64,000 nt of DNA. Source: Porphyra umbilicalis. Its lineage: Eukaryota; Rhodophyta; Bangiophyceae; Bangiales; Bangiaceae. The stretch's first letter is position 1; every line of letters begins with the position of its first letter. The stretch lies in NCBI GenBank assembly GCA_002049455.2, contig KV918916.1, positions 106,242 to 170,241 on the forward strand, read 5' to 3'. This document shows positions 21,412 through 31,766 of this stretch, piece by piece. The notes beneath the pieces were generated by a model. It was not told the origin of the DNA. It searched no databases and worked only from the letters and a program-made list of their open reading frames with translations. The position numbers were made by a program, and so were the translations under genes.

Positions 21412-21591
21412 CTCCGACCCCGAATCGGACGCAAGTACATTCGCGTTTTAACTCGCTTGACCTCCGTTGGCAACGCCGCGTGCACGTTCGACATTGTTAC
21501 CCGCCCCGAGAACTGGCCAACGGCGAATTTGAGACACGTTTCTGCAACGTGTGCCCAATATGGCGTTGGCCCGACATTGGCGGGAATGCTC

Positions 21592-22199
21592 TTACAGCGG
21601 GTACCGACCCCGGGGAGATAGTAACCCCCGGGCGAGCAAAGAAAATTTTCCTCCAGCGCCTTGACTCCCTTATCCCCCTAGTACGGGACACCATGGAAAA
21701 GGCACAGGCCCGGTACAAACGAGCCTTCGACAAGCGCGTGCAGACTCGCCGCGAAGCCCTCCAAGTTGGAGACTGGGTATTCGTGAAGTCCCACGAGAAC
21801 CAGGGGGTTAAACTCGTCTTCAAGACACTGGGACCCTACCATATCTTGAAGACCGACGGGCGTCGGCTTACCATCGAAAGTGACGATGGTATCCGTACCA
21901 TCAATGGGAACCACGCCACCCGGGCCCCGGAGCCACCCGAGGGGGACCCGGCGTGGGCGCGGGCACTGACCACGTGGCGGGTCCCGTCCCTCCCCTCATC
22001 GGCCAGTAAACCGATTGAGGCTGTCTTCGACCGCTTTGTCGGACAGGGGTACGATGACCAGGAGCGACTCATGCTCAAGGTCAGGTGGTTCGGGTATGGA
22101 CCCCGGGAGGACGCCTGGCACTATGTGGAGGACCTCCCGGCTGAGAAGGTCCGCCAGCACTGTGCGCGGCCCCGGCTCACGATGAGAAGAAGGGTATAA
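21592..22199 (+). pseudogene. pol: Gypsy pol part 3: integrase C-terminus and chromodomain
   Basis: Continues the integrase frame after TIR copy A. A segment with FLQRLDSLIPLVRDTMEKAQ and VGDWVFVKSHENQGVKL is the GPY/F-like tail of gypsy integrases. Residues encoded by about 22020-22160 (AVFDRFVGQGYDD, LMLKVRWFGYGPREDAWHYVEDL) match a chromodomain, which in chromoviruses directs integration to modified histones. The stop is TAA 22197-22199. This segment has no internal stop, but the gene as a whole is broken upstream. Confidence 0.85.
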
Positions 22200-22336
22200 T
22201 TCAACTACAAACCCCCAGTACGGGGTACCCCTCGCACACACCCCCGACAATAGATCCAACCCAACTAGGGACAAGCACCATGGGGGCCGGGCTGCGCAGA
22301 ACTGAGCGCCCCGGCGCCCCACTCAAACCCGGGTAC

Positions 22337-23409
22337 CTACTCCCTACCCGGCGAGTACGGGCAGTCGTCGCGGTCGTACCCACCGAACTGGTCGTACCCC
22401 GAGAAGTCCCCCGGGTACTCCTGGGCCGACCCCCGGTCCGAGGGGCCCGGCCAACACGACGAGCGCGGCACCCTACTCGGTGTCGCCCCCGCCGCGGCGT
22501 ACCCCCCAGCGGTGGAGGGGTAGCCGCCCCCATGGTAGGGCGCGGCCGAACCAGCAGGCTCCCCGGCGTACGGGGCCCGACTGGGGCCCCCACACGCCGA
22601 AGCCCCCGCTGGCCCAGCCGCCACCCGCTGGCCGTGCCCCTCCAAGCGGGAGACCATCTGGTACCCGATGGCCTCTGGGGTAATGTCCACCAAGAACTGC
22701 TCGGCTGCGGCAGACCGGGGGGGACGAGGAGTCCCGCAGTATGGCCCCCGCCCCCCGGGTAACCCACGCCAGGGTGTCCACCAGGGAGGCAACTATCGCC
22801 TCCCCATGGGCAGCCCTCAGCGCCCCCGCCGCACTTGGGTAGGTGGTCGCCAAGGCGTGGGCGCACCGCGGGGTAACGTACCCCCAGCTGAGGCTCTGCC
22901 CCGCCCCAAGGGCCGGGTAGTACGGGACCCCCGGCGGGGCAAACGTCGGACGGCCCGACCGCATCACGGGGGACGCCCCCGCCCGGGTGGTCCGCCGGAC
23001 AGCCACCCCACGAGCAGGGGGGCGCTCGGCAGTACCTCGGGTGCGCTTGCGCTGCTGGGGGACACTGGCCCCCGGCGCACCCCAACCCGATTCGGGCGGG
23101 GGCGACGTCGCCGTTACCCCCGCAGAGTAGGGATAGGCCAGGTCATCCAGGCCCTCACGGAGGCCTATGCGCCCGGCCACCAGGCGTTTGTCACAGTGGA
23201 AAAACGCCCGAGGCGCCTCGCCCTCCCCCCCGCCAACTCGGCGGGCCAGGTAGGGCCCGGCCGCCTCCCAGTCCAAGGACTGGTGGAGGTCCAGCAACTC
23301 GCTGAGGTACGCATGCGCGTCCGGGCCAGCCCCCTCCGCCACGTTGGCGAGGCGGAGCCCCACCAGACGCCCCACTATGGCGGCTGGCAGATGCCAGAGG
23401 TACCCCTTA
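22337..23409 (-). pseudogene. Unknown minus-strand gene, 3' part, split by TIR copy B
   Basis: Resumes directly after TIR copy B with GYLWHLPAAIVGRLVGLRLANVAEG, DAHAYLSELLDLHQSLDWEAAGPYL and AFFHCDKRLVAGRIGL. A Pro/Arg-rich linker and a second folded-looking part (VPYYPALGAGQSLSWGYVTP, EAIVASLVDTLAWVTRG) follow. The frame then shifts near the G/C runs at 22718-22760 to AEQFLVDITPEAIGYQMVSRLEG and a Gly/Tyr/Ser-rich tail ending at 22337. I recognise no family. It lies tail-to-tail with the gypsy pol, 137 bp away. Antisense genes downstream of pol are known in some large gypsy lineages, so this could be an antisense gene of the element; that is inference. Confidence 0.5.
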
Positions 23410-23589
23410 GAGCATTCCCACCAATGTCGGGCCAACGCCATATTGGGCACACGTTGCAGAAACGTGTCTCAAATTCGCCGTTGGCCAGTTCTCGGGGCGG
23501 GTAACAATGTCGAACGTGCACGCGGCGTTGCCAACGGAGGTCAAGCGAGTTAAAACGCGAATGTACTTGCGTCCGATTCGGGGTCGGAG

Positions 23590-23660
23590 CCGTTGGCCCC
23601 GGGGCCAACGAGTTGCCAACGGAGCCTCCGTTGGCAACTCGTTGGCCCTGGGGCCAACGG
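23590..23660. repeat. 35-bp inverted repeat in TIR copy B
   Basis: Arms 23590-23624 and 23626-23660 pair along 35 nt with one mismatch, separated by one base. This is the counterpart of the perfect palindrome at 21341-21411 in copy A. Confidence 0.9.
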
Positions 23661-24189
23661 GTTCTGTGCTCTGATTGGTCCATTACGGTTTCACGGGGTT
23701 AAATGAGTGACAAGTGGCAGTTCATATTGTCCTCAGATTGCCCGATTTATCATATTCTTGTTTCGACAGCCACGCACGGGTGGAATATGGTACCTCTCGG
23801 AACTGGACGGCAGCGTGCCATCTCGGCCCCAGAGCCCGAATCGTTGAAGTGTGTCACGTATCTCTCGTGCGGTGGCGTGTGGCCGAACGCGCCTGCGAGC
23901 CTGTCGGACAGGCGGCGCCATCGCACCGACACTGGTAAAATCAACCGGATCGGAGCGCTCGTGCGGGCACACGAGGCGGGGCCGGGCCACGGTCCCGCGC
24001 CCGGTCACCAAATAGCCGCACCTGCGGCCACGTAGTGAACTGAACAGAACCCTCCACCCTTGACAGCACCCCAGGGCGCCCCTGACAACCGCCACACCCC
24101 CACAGCCACCCGCAGCTCACACAACAGACGCCTGGGCGGCCACAAATAACGCCCTCTCTACCACCCACCGCCGCGTCCCGCGCGCGCAC

Positions 24190-25640
24190 GTACTGCCCCC
24201 CTCCCTACGCCACCCGCGCGCACCGGCACCCCCGCCGCCGCCCCCACGTCGCCGCCGCCCCCGCCGATCGTTTCCGCCACCCCCGCCCCCGCCACCGACC
24301 GCCGCCGCCACCCACGCTACCGTCCCCGTCGTGGCCGTCCGCCCCCCCCGGCCCCGCCGATCGCCGCCGCCCAGCACACCGGCCGCTTTCGCCGCCGCCC
24401 CCGCCGACCATTGCCGCCACCCGCGCCCACGCCTTCGACCGCCGCTGCCATCCGCGCCCCCGTCCCCGTCGTCGCCGTCCGCCCCCCCTTCCCCCGCCGA
24501 TCGCCGCCGCCGCCCGCACTGGTCGCATTCGCCAGTGCCCCCGACGACCGTCGCCGCCACCCGCGCCCCCGTCACCGTCGTCGCCGTGAGCCTCCCTGCC
24601 GCCACCGACCGCCGCCGCCGCCAGCGCCCGCCATAACCACCGTCCTCGCGGCCGACGGCGGCCCTCGCCGCCCGCCGTCGCCGCACCGACCCCCGTCCCC
24701 ACCATCACCGTGCGGCCCACACGCCGTCGCCGGAGCCGCCGTCGCCAGCCCCGCCGCCGCCCTCGCCGTCCTGCAACCCCGTCTTCCGCCGCCCACGCCA
24801 TCGTCGCCCCCGCCTCCGCCCCCGTTCAACGCAACGAGCGCAGCGACCCCCACCCCCGGCCGGGCCGACCACCGCCAACGACGTCGGTCGCCACCGCCAA
24901 CCACTGACCGCGGCCGCCACGGACCCCCCCGCCGCCACAGCCGCCGCTACGCCACTACGGCCTCCGCCGTCGCCGCTGCCGCCGCCGCCGCCGCCATCCC
25001 CCCCAGCCGCCGCCGCCGACCACCTTTGCCGCAGTCGCCACCCCCGCCGCCGCTGTCGCCGCCGCTGCTCCCCCCCTCCGCCTCATCCGCCGACCTCCGG
25101 GGCCGCCGACGGCGACCCCGTTGCCGTCGCTCCTCCCCAGTGCCGCCGTCACCGTTAAACGCCGACAGCATCGCTGCCGCCGTCGCCGCCGCCGACCGCG
25201 TCGCCGCCGCCCGCCACCCCCGTCACCCGCGCCAACCGCCGACCGCGTCCCAGCCGCCCCGCACCCCCATGACATCCTGCAAGCGCCGCTGCCGCCGCCG
25301 CGCCCCCCGACCCCGCCTCCATCGCCGCCAGCGCCTGCGCTGCCGCCCCCCCCCCCGCCACCACCGCCGACCGGCGCTTCTGCGGGCACTGCCGCCGCAC
25401 ACTCCCCCACTCGCCTCCTCCGCTGACCGCTGGCGCTGCCGTCGCCACCTTCGGCGCCGCTGTCGCCCACCGCTGCTACACACCCCCGCCACCGCCGTCG
25501 ATCGGCACTGCCGCCGGCGCGGCGCCCACGACGCCGCGGTCCGGGGCGGCGACCAGGGCAGCGGTCAGCGGCGCCACCAAGTCGCCCCCGTCTCCGCCGT
25601 CGCCGCCGACGCCGCCGCCGGCACGACCGCCGCCGCCGTC
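24190..25640. repeat. GCC-rich low-complexity core of TIR copy B
   Basis: Imperfect GCC/GCA/CCG triplets with long open frames on both strands, read as compositional. It corresponds in position, inverted, to 12700-15160 in copy A, but the triplet arrangement is different. Confidence 0.7.
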
Positions 25641-25659
25641 GGCCTCGCCGCCGCCGCCA

Positions 25660-26120
25660 TTGCCACCACCACCACCGGCCGCCGCGCCCGCCGCCGCCGC
25701 ATTCGCGTCGAGCAGCGCGGCGATGAGGGCGGAGGTCAGCCGCTCCGTCGCCGCCACCGACGCGTCATCGGCGCCCGAGCCCGACGCCGCCAGCGCGCGG
25801 CGCACGACCAGCCGCCGCACCCTCGCCGCCGTCAATGGGGACAGTGGCGCGCCGGGGCGCCGCACCGCCGCCAGCACCGCCTCGGCGGCGACCAGCCGCG
25901 CGTGGCCCTCGGGGAGGGGGAGGTCCACCGCCGTGCGTGGGGCGGACGGGGGGGGGGGAGGGGCTGCCGCAGACGCCGCCGTGTCCGCCCTACTGGCGGC
26001 GGTGGCGGAAGCGGCGCGGGCGCCGCCACAGCCCCCACCGTCGTCTGTTGCCCGCGGCCCCACAGCTCCCGCCGCCGTCCTCCGCAGGCCCATCACCCCC
26101 GCCGCCGTCCCTGGAAACCC
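25660..26120 (-). other. Protein-like segment unique to TIR copy B; possible captured host fragment
   Basis: On the minus strand about 25690-25930 reads TAVDLPLPEGHARLVAAEAV, then LAAVRRPGAPLSPLTAARVR and ATERLTSALIAALLDANAAA. This amphipathic, protein-like stretch differs from the surrounding triplet repeats and is not apparent at the equivalent place in copy A. Transposon capture of a host fragment (Pack-type) is one explanation; a divergent remnant of the element's own gene is another. No family recognised. Confidence 0.3.
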
Positions 26121-27869
26121 CGTTATCTGCAAAGGGCTCCCGTGCTGCGTCCACCGCTGCCGTCGCCCGGCGCACCCACTATCCCCACCGACCTGTCCCA
26201 CCAAACCCGCCGCCAGCGCCTCCTTCCGCGGCCGCCCCCGCCCTCCCCATGGCTGCTCCATCCAGTTTCCGACTCTGCGAAGTGGCTGCCGCTGTAGCAT
26301 CTTGCGAGTCATTGTACGGTGGCAGCCCAACCGCAATTATGGTATTTTGAAAATCCCATCACACAGCTCGAGCTTGTGCGGTTGAGTTGCCCGCTGTAGC
26401 ACAATTTCTGAAACAAACCATAATAGTTGCGCCAGAACAGCTGTCTTGGCCAATGATATGGCCGGGAACCGGCAGAGGACCACTCAAACAATGTTCTGCT
26501 TTGGTTATTTTGCTATCAAGGTCTGCAAATTTTCATGCAACAGCAATACCCAACACAGCAAGTGCGCTAGAGCGAGAGTTGTAGCACAAAGTAGACAAGG
26601 CCGGCGGCGACCAAGAAGCGCGTGCTGGTGGCCGCCGTGAGCTAAAGTGGTAATGTCGCCATGAGTCACCACGCCAGCGTGCCTCTGGTCGCGCCCGCTA
26701 GAGGTTGCCACCGCCCGGTGCTGTCCACCGTGCGCAGGGGTCCGCCGCTCCCTGTCTGGAGCTCTGGGCGGTGCCCCGGCCTCCGCGTCAGTTCTGCGTT
26801 GCTTCTGAGAGGGTGAGAAACCTGAGGGGGGGGTCGCGCAGGCCGGGTCGGCGGGCGGCGCAGGCAGGCTAGGGGGGAGGGTGCGCGCATCGCTGGCTGG
26901 TGAGCGCGCATTGCTGCTGCAGCTTGTTGGGGGTGCTCGGGTGGACGTGGGGGCATGGTTAAAAGTGTTCGGGGTGGGTCGGGGTTGGGGAGCGGTGTGT
27001 GGGGTAGTGGCGTTCTTGGAAGTGCGGCCGAGGTTGGGCTGGACGTGGGACTGTGAATGCCTGCTTTAACGTTCATGCCTTGAGGAGCCAGTGCACGGTT
27101 CTGCAGTCAGCCTGCCTTCTGAGCTGTCAACTTTTCCACGCTCACAACTGCCTGCAGTGCTCTCAGTGGCATGGGCCTGCCCCTCAAGTGTACAAACACG
27201 CACTCAGAAGTGCGTAGATGTCGGTCACTGCCCTCTATTGACCCGTTCTGGCACAGCCTTGGGCTTTTTGGGGACAGCACGGCCCTGATTCTGGGCGTGC
27301 CAGCTCCCTTGAAGCCGCCCTAGTCAGCGTAAGGTGGGATGCATACAGTAGAGAGGGACGCGTAAATGGATCTTGGGCCACTCGTTTGCACAAGCGGCAG
27401 CCCGCGATGGCTGCACGTGACCGTTCGACCGGCATGACTCAGCCTCGAAGTCCTTGCACAACCTGAGGGGGTGCGACCGCAACACACGTCACGCACTGGT
27501 GCGGATTCGATCCATATTGGTACCGAAAGGCATACACGTGTCTCGCTAGATTGCCTTGATTTGGGCGGTTTGGGCTCCGTTCACACGCTTTCCGTGACAT
27601 GTTCGGCACGTATTCGACGGACGCCTCTTCATTTCGATACTGGCGACGACGCTGATACGTGTCCTCCGTTGGCAACCACGCAGTGCGGCCAACAACGTCG
27701 AGGCCAACGGCGCTCAGATCTTCGAAAGGTAGCCCACTCTGTTTCACCCATTACATTGCCCGTTGGCAACGCGTTGGCCCGTTGGCAACTGACCACTCGC
27801 AGGGCCACACGTAGCGGTTTCATTTCACCGTTTCAGACCGTTGGCCCGACATTGCTGGGAATGCTCTTA

Positions 27870-29103
27870 GTACGGGCGGAGGCATACCACACCCCCACTA
27901 CCTCCAGCACCCACTGGGTTGCGAGGATGGCCGCCGCCGGGGTAGACTCCCCCCGGCGGAGCGCAGCGCCAAAGTAGGCCACTATGCGCGGCATCCGGGC
28001 CGGGAACCCGAAGGGCACCTCCATGGCCGACCACCAGGATGGCGTCGGGACGTAGTATGCCCGCCGCGTCGAGGTGTGGACCTGGAGCTTTCCACTTGAG
28101 AGGCCCGCACTAGGATGCCCGACGCCTCCCGCACCCGGCGCTCGGTGCGCGCGTCCTGGTGGTGGAAGTGGGGGTCCCCCTCCCCCAAGTAAGGGGGGGA
28201 GCAACACGCCCACTCCCACGCCACGACGGGCGGCACGTCGTCGGCGGTGGCCCCGTCCATGACATTGGACAGGCGCACGGCAACGCGCTCCACCCACGGC
28301 GCGTCCCCTGCCTCCTGTAAGGCGGGGAGGTCCGTCGCCACCCCGGCAGGCAGTTCGTACTGCACGGGGTGGCGCGCCAGCCAGCGCTGCCAAGCTGGGC
28401 CCTGCTTGGGCAGCGGGATCGCGGAGTAAAGCGTCCGCAAGCGGCACTCCCCCATCTGACTGGGGGCAGCCGGGGGCTTCCACTGAACCAACACGCCCGG
28501 CCCCGCAAGCCCCGCCTCCTCCACTGCCGGGCGGCGCCCCCGGCGCGGCACCGGCGGGGGGGACTCCTGCTCCATGGGATCATCCCCCGCCTCGCCCGGC
28601 GCCGCCTCCGCCGCCGGGGGAGTGGCCGGCCGGCTGGGCGGCAGCGGCACGCGCGCCACAGCCGAGCGGGGCCCGACCGCGTCCTCCCCAGCCGACCGCG
28701 TCGGCGCGCTCGACGCGCGGGAGGCCGACGCCGACCCCGCCGTCGACTTGGACCGGCGGGGGGGAGGCGGCGGTTGAGTTGCCTGACTCCCCGCCGCCGA
28801 GGACTCCCGGCTCGGGAGCGCGGCGTTGGCCTGGCGCACCCGGCGGGCTGCCTTGCCCCGGGACGCCGCCACGGCCGCGCCACTTGACTTGGTGGCGCCG
28901 GCCGGCGTGGCAGGTGCCGACGCAGCCGCCCCGCCAGCCCGCGGGGTGGCCGCCGTCGAGCCCTTGGCCTTGGGGGCGCCCGTACTTCCCAGCTCCCCGC
29001 CCACCCGCGGGGACCCCGCCGCAGGGCTGCCCGACTTGGCCGTAGCCTACGCCGGCGTCCCACTCGGCGCCGGCGTGGCGCGCCCCGCACTTGGGGAAGC
29101 CAT
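27870..29103 (-). pseudogene. Unknown minus-strand gene, 5' part, split by TIR copy B
   Basis: ATG at 29103 (MASPSAGRATPAPSG) is followed after 18 codons by an in-frame TAG at 29047-29049. The frame then runs through a long Ala/Pro/Ser/Arg-rich, probably disordered region (about 28430-29000) into a folded-looking part with CRLRTLYSAIPLP, QRWLARHPVQYELPAGV and WVERVAVRLSNVM. A shift near the G/C runs at 28180-28200 or around 28090 is needed to reach the last part, including YYVPTPSWWSAMEVPFGFPA and AAILATQWVLEVVGVWYASA, where TIR copy B is inserted. I do not recognise the protein. Nonsense codon, shift and insertion together suggest a dead gene. Confidence 0.5.
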
Positions 29104-29499
29104 CTCCTCGGTCGGCGCCACTTCCGTCTACCGCGAGGAGGCCATAGCCGCCGCGCCCGGATAGGGGAGACGGCGAGGGGGAGGAAAATGGGGAGGGGGG
29201 CGCCCTGCGCACAGAGGGACGAGGGGGAGGCTCTCAAATCGAGTAACGGGGGGGGGGAACGGTGACGGCCGGTAATGGACGGCCTCCCCGTCTGTCCCCC
29301 GCCTACCCCCTTTTTATGAGCCCCTGTGTGGGGACAGGGGCCCGGGGTAAGGGTGTATTACTGACGTACTGAACAGACGCCTGCCGATACCGCCGCCGCC
29401 GGCTCTCACTGCCAGCCACCGTGAACAACCGACCCACCAACACCCAAAGCCCACGCACTGTCCACCCCCAACACCCGCCACGTGCTACCCACCACTCGC
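29104..29499. other. Intergenic; no gene seen
   Basis: Contains a purine-rich tract on the + strand (29162-29205) and a run of ten or more G near 29248-29260 followed by GGTGACGGCCGG. The latter recalls the first bases of the gypsy LTR (TGTGACGGTCCG), but similarity ends within about 20 bp, so I do not call a 3' LTR. Confidence 0.4.
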
Positions 29500-30965
29500 T
29501 ATCCACACGCAGACCGCACAGATGCCGGGGTCGCTACCACCGACCGCCCGCAGGGGCGGCGGCCAGCGGCGGGAGCGGTCGTCAGCGGCGGCGGCGGCGC
29601 CAGCGGCGGAGGCCGCGGCAAGGAGCGGGGGCGGCGCCACCGGCGCAGGCGACGCCAGCAGGGAGAATGGCCGCCAGGGGCCAGGGCAGCACCAGCGGCC
29701 GGGGCTGCGGCAGCGGCTGGGGCGGTGCCGCCAGGGAGTGAGGCGGCCAGGGTTGGGGGCGGCGGCGGGCAGCGGCGGCGCCAGCCGGCGGCCAGGGCAG
29801 CGCCAGCGACGGCGGCGGCGCCAGCGGCGGGGACCGCGGCCAGAGGCGGGGGCGGCGGCTGCGGTAGGGGTGGCGCCAGCAGGTCGGGCGCCCGCCAGTC
29901 ACCAGGGCGGCGCCAGCGCTGGCGGCGGCGCCAGCGGCGGAGGCTGCGGCCACGGGTGGGGGCGGCGGCCAGCGGCGGCGGCGGCGGCGGGCGGCGGCGG
30001 ACCCAGCCGGGGGCGGCAGCGGCATCAGCCAGGGGCGGTGGCGGCAGCGACCGGGGGTGGCTGCGGCAGCGGCCGGGGACGGGGGAACCAGCGCCCGAGA
30101 AGAGCGGCGGCAGCTGCCGGGGGCGGCAGCAGCGGCTGGGGGCGGCGGCAGCCGCCGGGAGTGGCGACAGCGCTCGGGGGCTGCGGCGGCAGCCGCCGGG
30201 GGTTTCGGTGGTAGCAGCTGGTTGCGGCGGCGGCAGCCGACGGGGGCGGCAGCGGCAGCCGCCGGGGGCGGCGGCGCCAGCGGCCGGGGACAGCGGCGCC
30301 AGCGGCCGAGGGCGGCGGAGGTGGCGGCCGGGGGCGGCAGCAGGGGCCGAGGGCGGCGCCAGCCGCCGTGAGCGGCGGCAGCATCCGGGGGCGGCGGCGG
30401 CAGCGGCCGGGGGCGGCGTCGGCAGCCGCCGGGGGCGGCGGCGGCGGCGGCCGGGGACGACGGCGGCAGCCGCCGGGGGCGGCTGCGGCTGGGGACGGCG
30501 GCGGCGGCCGCCGCGGGCGGCAGTGGCGGCAGCCGAGGTCGGCGACGGTGGCGGTCGTGGGCGGTGGCGGCAGCGGCTGGCAGCTGCGGCGGGGGTTGCT
30601 GGGAGCGGCGGTGCCGGCGGCCGTCAGCGGGCGGGGCGGCAGGCTGGGGCGGCGGCGGCAGGTGACGGCGGCGGCGGCAAGACCGGGCGCCGGTGGCAGC
30701 GGGCCGTGGCGACGGCGGCGGCGGCTGGTGGCGGCGGCGGTGGCAGCCGGGGGCGGCGGCGGTGGCAGCCAGGGGCGGCCACGCCGCGGGGGCGGCGGCA
30801 GCCAGGGGCGGCCGCGCCGCGGGGGCGGCGGCCGCCAGGGGCGGCGACAGCGGGGGACGGCAGCAGTGCGGGAAGGAGGCAACCGCTGCGCGGGGGGGAG
30901 TAGCGCGGTGCAGCGACAGCCGCCGGTGGCAGCCATCCATGCGCCGCGGGTAGCTCCCATACAGC
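29500..30965. repeat. GGC-rich minisatellite-like block
   Basis: Imperfect GGCGGCAGC and GGGGGCGGC motifs in variable 12-18 bp units over about 1.45 kb. Several frames on both strands are open end to end and give Gly/Arg/Ala or Pro/Ala proteins; I treat them as compositional. The block resembles the cores of TIR copies A and B, but I found no matching TIRs beside it. Confidence 0.75.
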
Positions 30966-31423
30966 GGGGGCGGCCGGCATGATGCCCAGCTGGTGGGACG
31001 TGTGACGGGGAAATGTGATTCCGGCACTGTGAATGATGTGATGACGCCCAGCTCGCAGGAACGTTGTAACGATCTGTTCTCTGGCCTCTCGTTGTCATTC
31101 CCATGTACTGAACTTTCCGTCCGGCAGTGCATTTGCATCCCGACCGCATTCCATCCGGGGCGGGCCGATGGCTGCTGTAAGGGACCCCCTCCAGTCGAGC
31201 GTACTGAGGCGACTTGATTGCAATTTGCTTTGAACTACAACGCTCTGAGGCGTTGCAAACGGCCCACACAACGATTTTTTCTTACACAATCGACGGGGTG
31301 CCCTTCTGCATGAGATACTACATGCAGCCTGGACCCGGACAAGACTCGGTCAATTTTCTGTGGACTGCGTCCGTATCGGCCCTGTTGGCCTTACATGATG
31401 TAGATGCCCTGTGATGCGGAATA
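30966..31423. other. Intergenic, lower GC; one uncertain short frame
   Basis: Sequence composition drops from the GC-rich block to about balanced. A frame with no nearby ATG, ending at 31414, reads IDGVPFCMRYYMQPGPGQDS and looks somewhat protein-like, but I cannot support a gene. Confidence 0.4.
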
Positions 31424-31764
31424 TGTGGCGCTTTATTTTAGAATTCTCATCTTATGAGGCCTGACGAGTTTGCAAGATGAGACAAGCACCTTATGCTCTT
31501 TGACGTGCTCTTTCTGATGGTGCTCCCTGCATTCTTCATGCTTCTCTCCTTGTCACGTAGCGCTCGTATCTGTCCAAGAACAAATGTCAGGTACGTTCGA
31601 CCTGGACGGCGAGCCTTGCACGAAATCGCTCTCTCAGGGGCAGTCCGCATGGATTGGTAGGCTACTTCTGAACCAAGTGGCCCTGGAGGCCTCGACCTTT
31701 GAGTGCCTCTAGCTCCGTTCGGCACTGCACAAAAAAACTGAGATTTCTAAAGTAAAGCGCCACA
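31424..31764. mobile_element. Candidate MITE (341 bp, TA-flanked)
   Basis: Ends are inverted repeats of about 24 bp with two or three mismatches: TGTGGCGCTTTATTTTAGAA at the left and its near-complement at the right (31741-31764). Both are flanked by TA (31422-31423 and 31765-31766), as for Tc1/mariner insertions. The interior has no gene. Because the bases just outside are ATA/TAT on both sides, the exact TIR start is ambiguous by one or two bases. Confidence 0.6.
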
Positions 31765-31766
31765 TA

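Larger units (their letters stand above)
11056..21591 (+). mobile_element. TIR element, copy A (PIF/Harbinger-like, non-autonomous), carrying a copia insertion
   Basis: Begins GAGCATTCCCACC and ends with the complement (GGCGGGAATGCTC). The terminal inverted repeat is about 29 bp with one mismatch, flanked by TTA (11053-11055 and 21592-21594). A 3-bp TTA target duplication is typical of PIF/Harbinger. Without the copia insertion the element is about 4.7 kb, like copy B. Subterminal regions are dense in GTTGGC/GCCAAC motifs, candidate transposase-binding sites. The core is GGC-rich low complexity (about 12700-15160). No transposase domain is recognisable, so it is presumably non-autonomous. Excision with one TTA restores the gypsy integrase frame. 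Confidence 0.85.
4162..22199 (+). mobile_element. Degenerate Ty3/gypsy chromovirus, interrupted twice, 3' LTR not found
   Basis: Order seen: 5' LTR, PBS, gag, -1 frameshift site, aspartic protease, RT, RNase H, integrase, chromodomain. This order and the chromodomain define a chromovirus of the Ty3/gypsy superfamily. Own sequence occupies 4162-8871, 9265-11055 and 21592-22199. The gaps are a solo LTR (8872-9264, TSD GACCT) and TIR element A (11056-21591, TSD TTA). It is inactive: TGA at 7823-7825, TGA at 8744-8746, TAG at 9439-9441 and a frameshift near 9584, besides the insertions. Purine-rich GAGAAGAAGGG lies just before the pol stop, but no second copy of the 4162-4889 LTR occurs in the window, so the 3' end is missing or lies beyond it. 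Confidence 0.9.
23410..27866 (-). mobile_element. TIR element, copy B (4457 bp), inverted relative to copy A
   Basis: Starts GAGCATTCCCACC (23410) and ends GGGAATGCTC (27866), flanked by TTA (23407-23409 and 27867-27869). Its right end is the complement of copy A's left end (11056 onward), and its left end is the complement of copy A's right end. About 0.6 kb at one end and 1.6 kb at the other are shared with A at high similarity; the middle differs. There is no copia insertion and no recognisable transposase. Removing it with one TTA joins the two parts of the minus-strand gene in frame. Confidence 0.85.

Noticed and set aside
24205-26385. Long Pro/Arg- and Gly-rich frames in TIR copy B
   Set aside because: Triplet composition explains them; only the 25660-26120 stretch looked protein-like and is listed cautiously.
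29256-29300. Possible 3' LTR start of the gypsy element (TGACGGCCGG after a G-run)
   Set aside because: Likeness to the 5' LTR start ends after about 20 bp.
29482-31138. Overlapping 400-500-codon frames
   Set aside because: All derive from the GGC minisatellite; no domain and no codon signal.
31214-31414. A 66-codon frame with protein-like wording
   Set aside because: No ATG nearby, no family recognised, and no splice evidence; could be an exon but cannot be supported.
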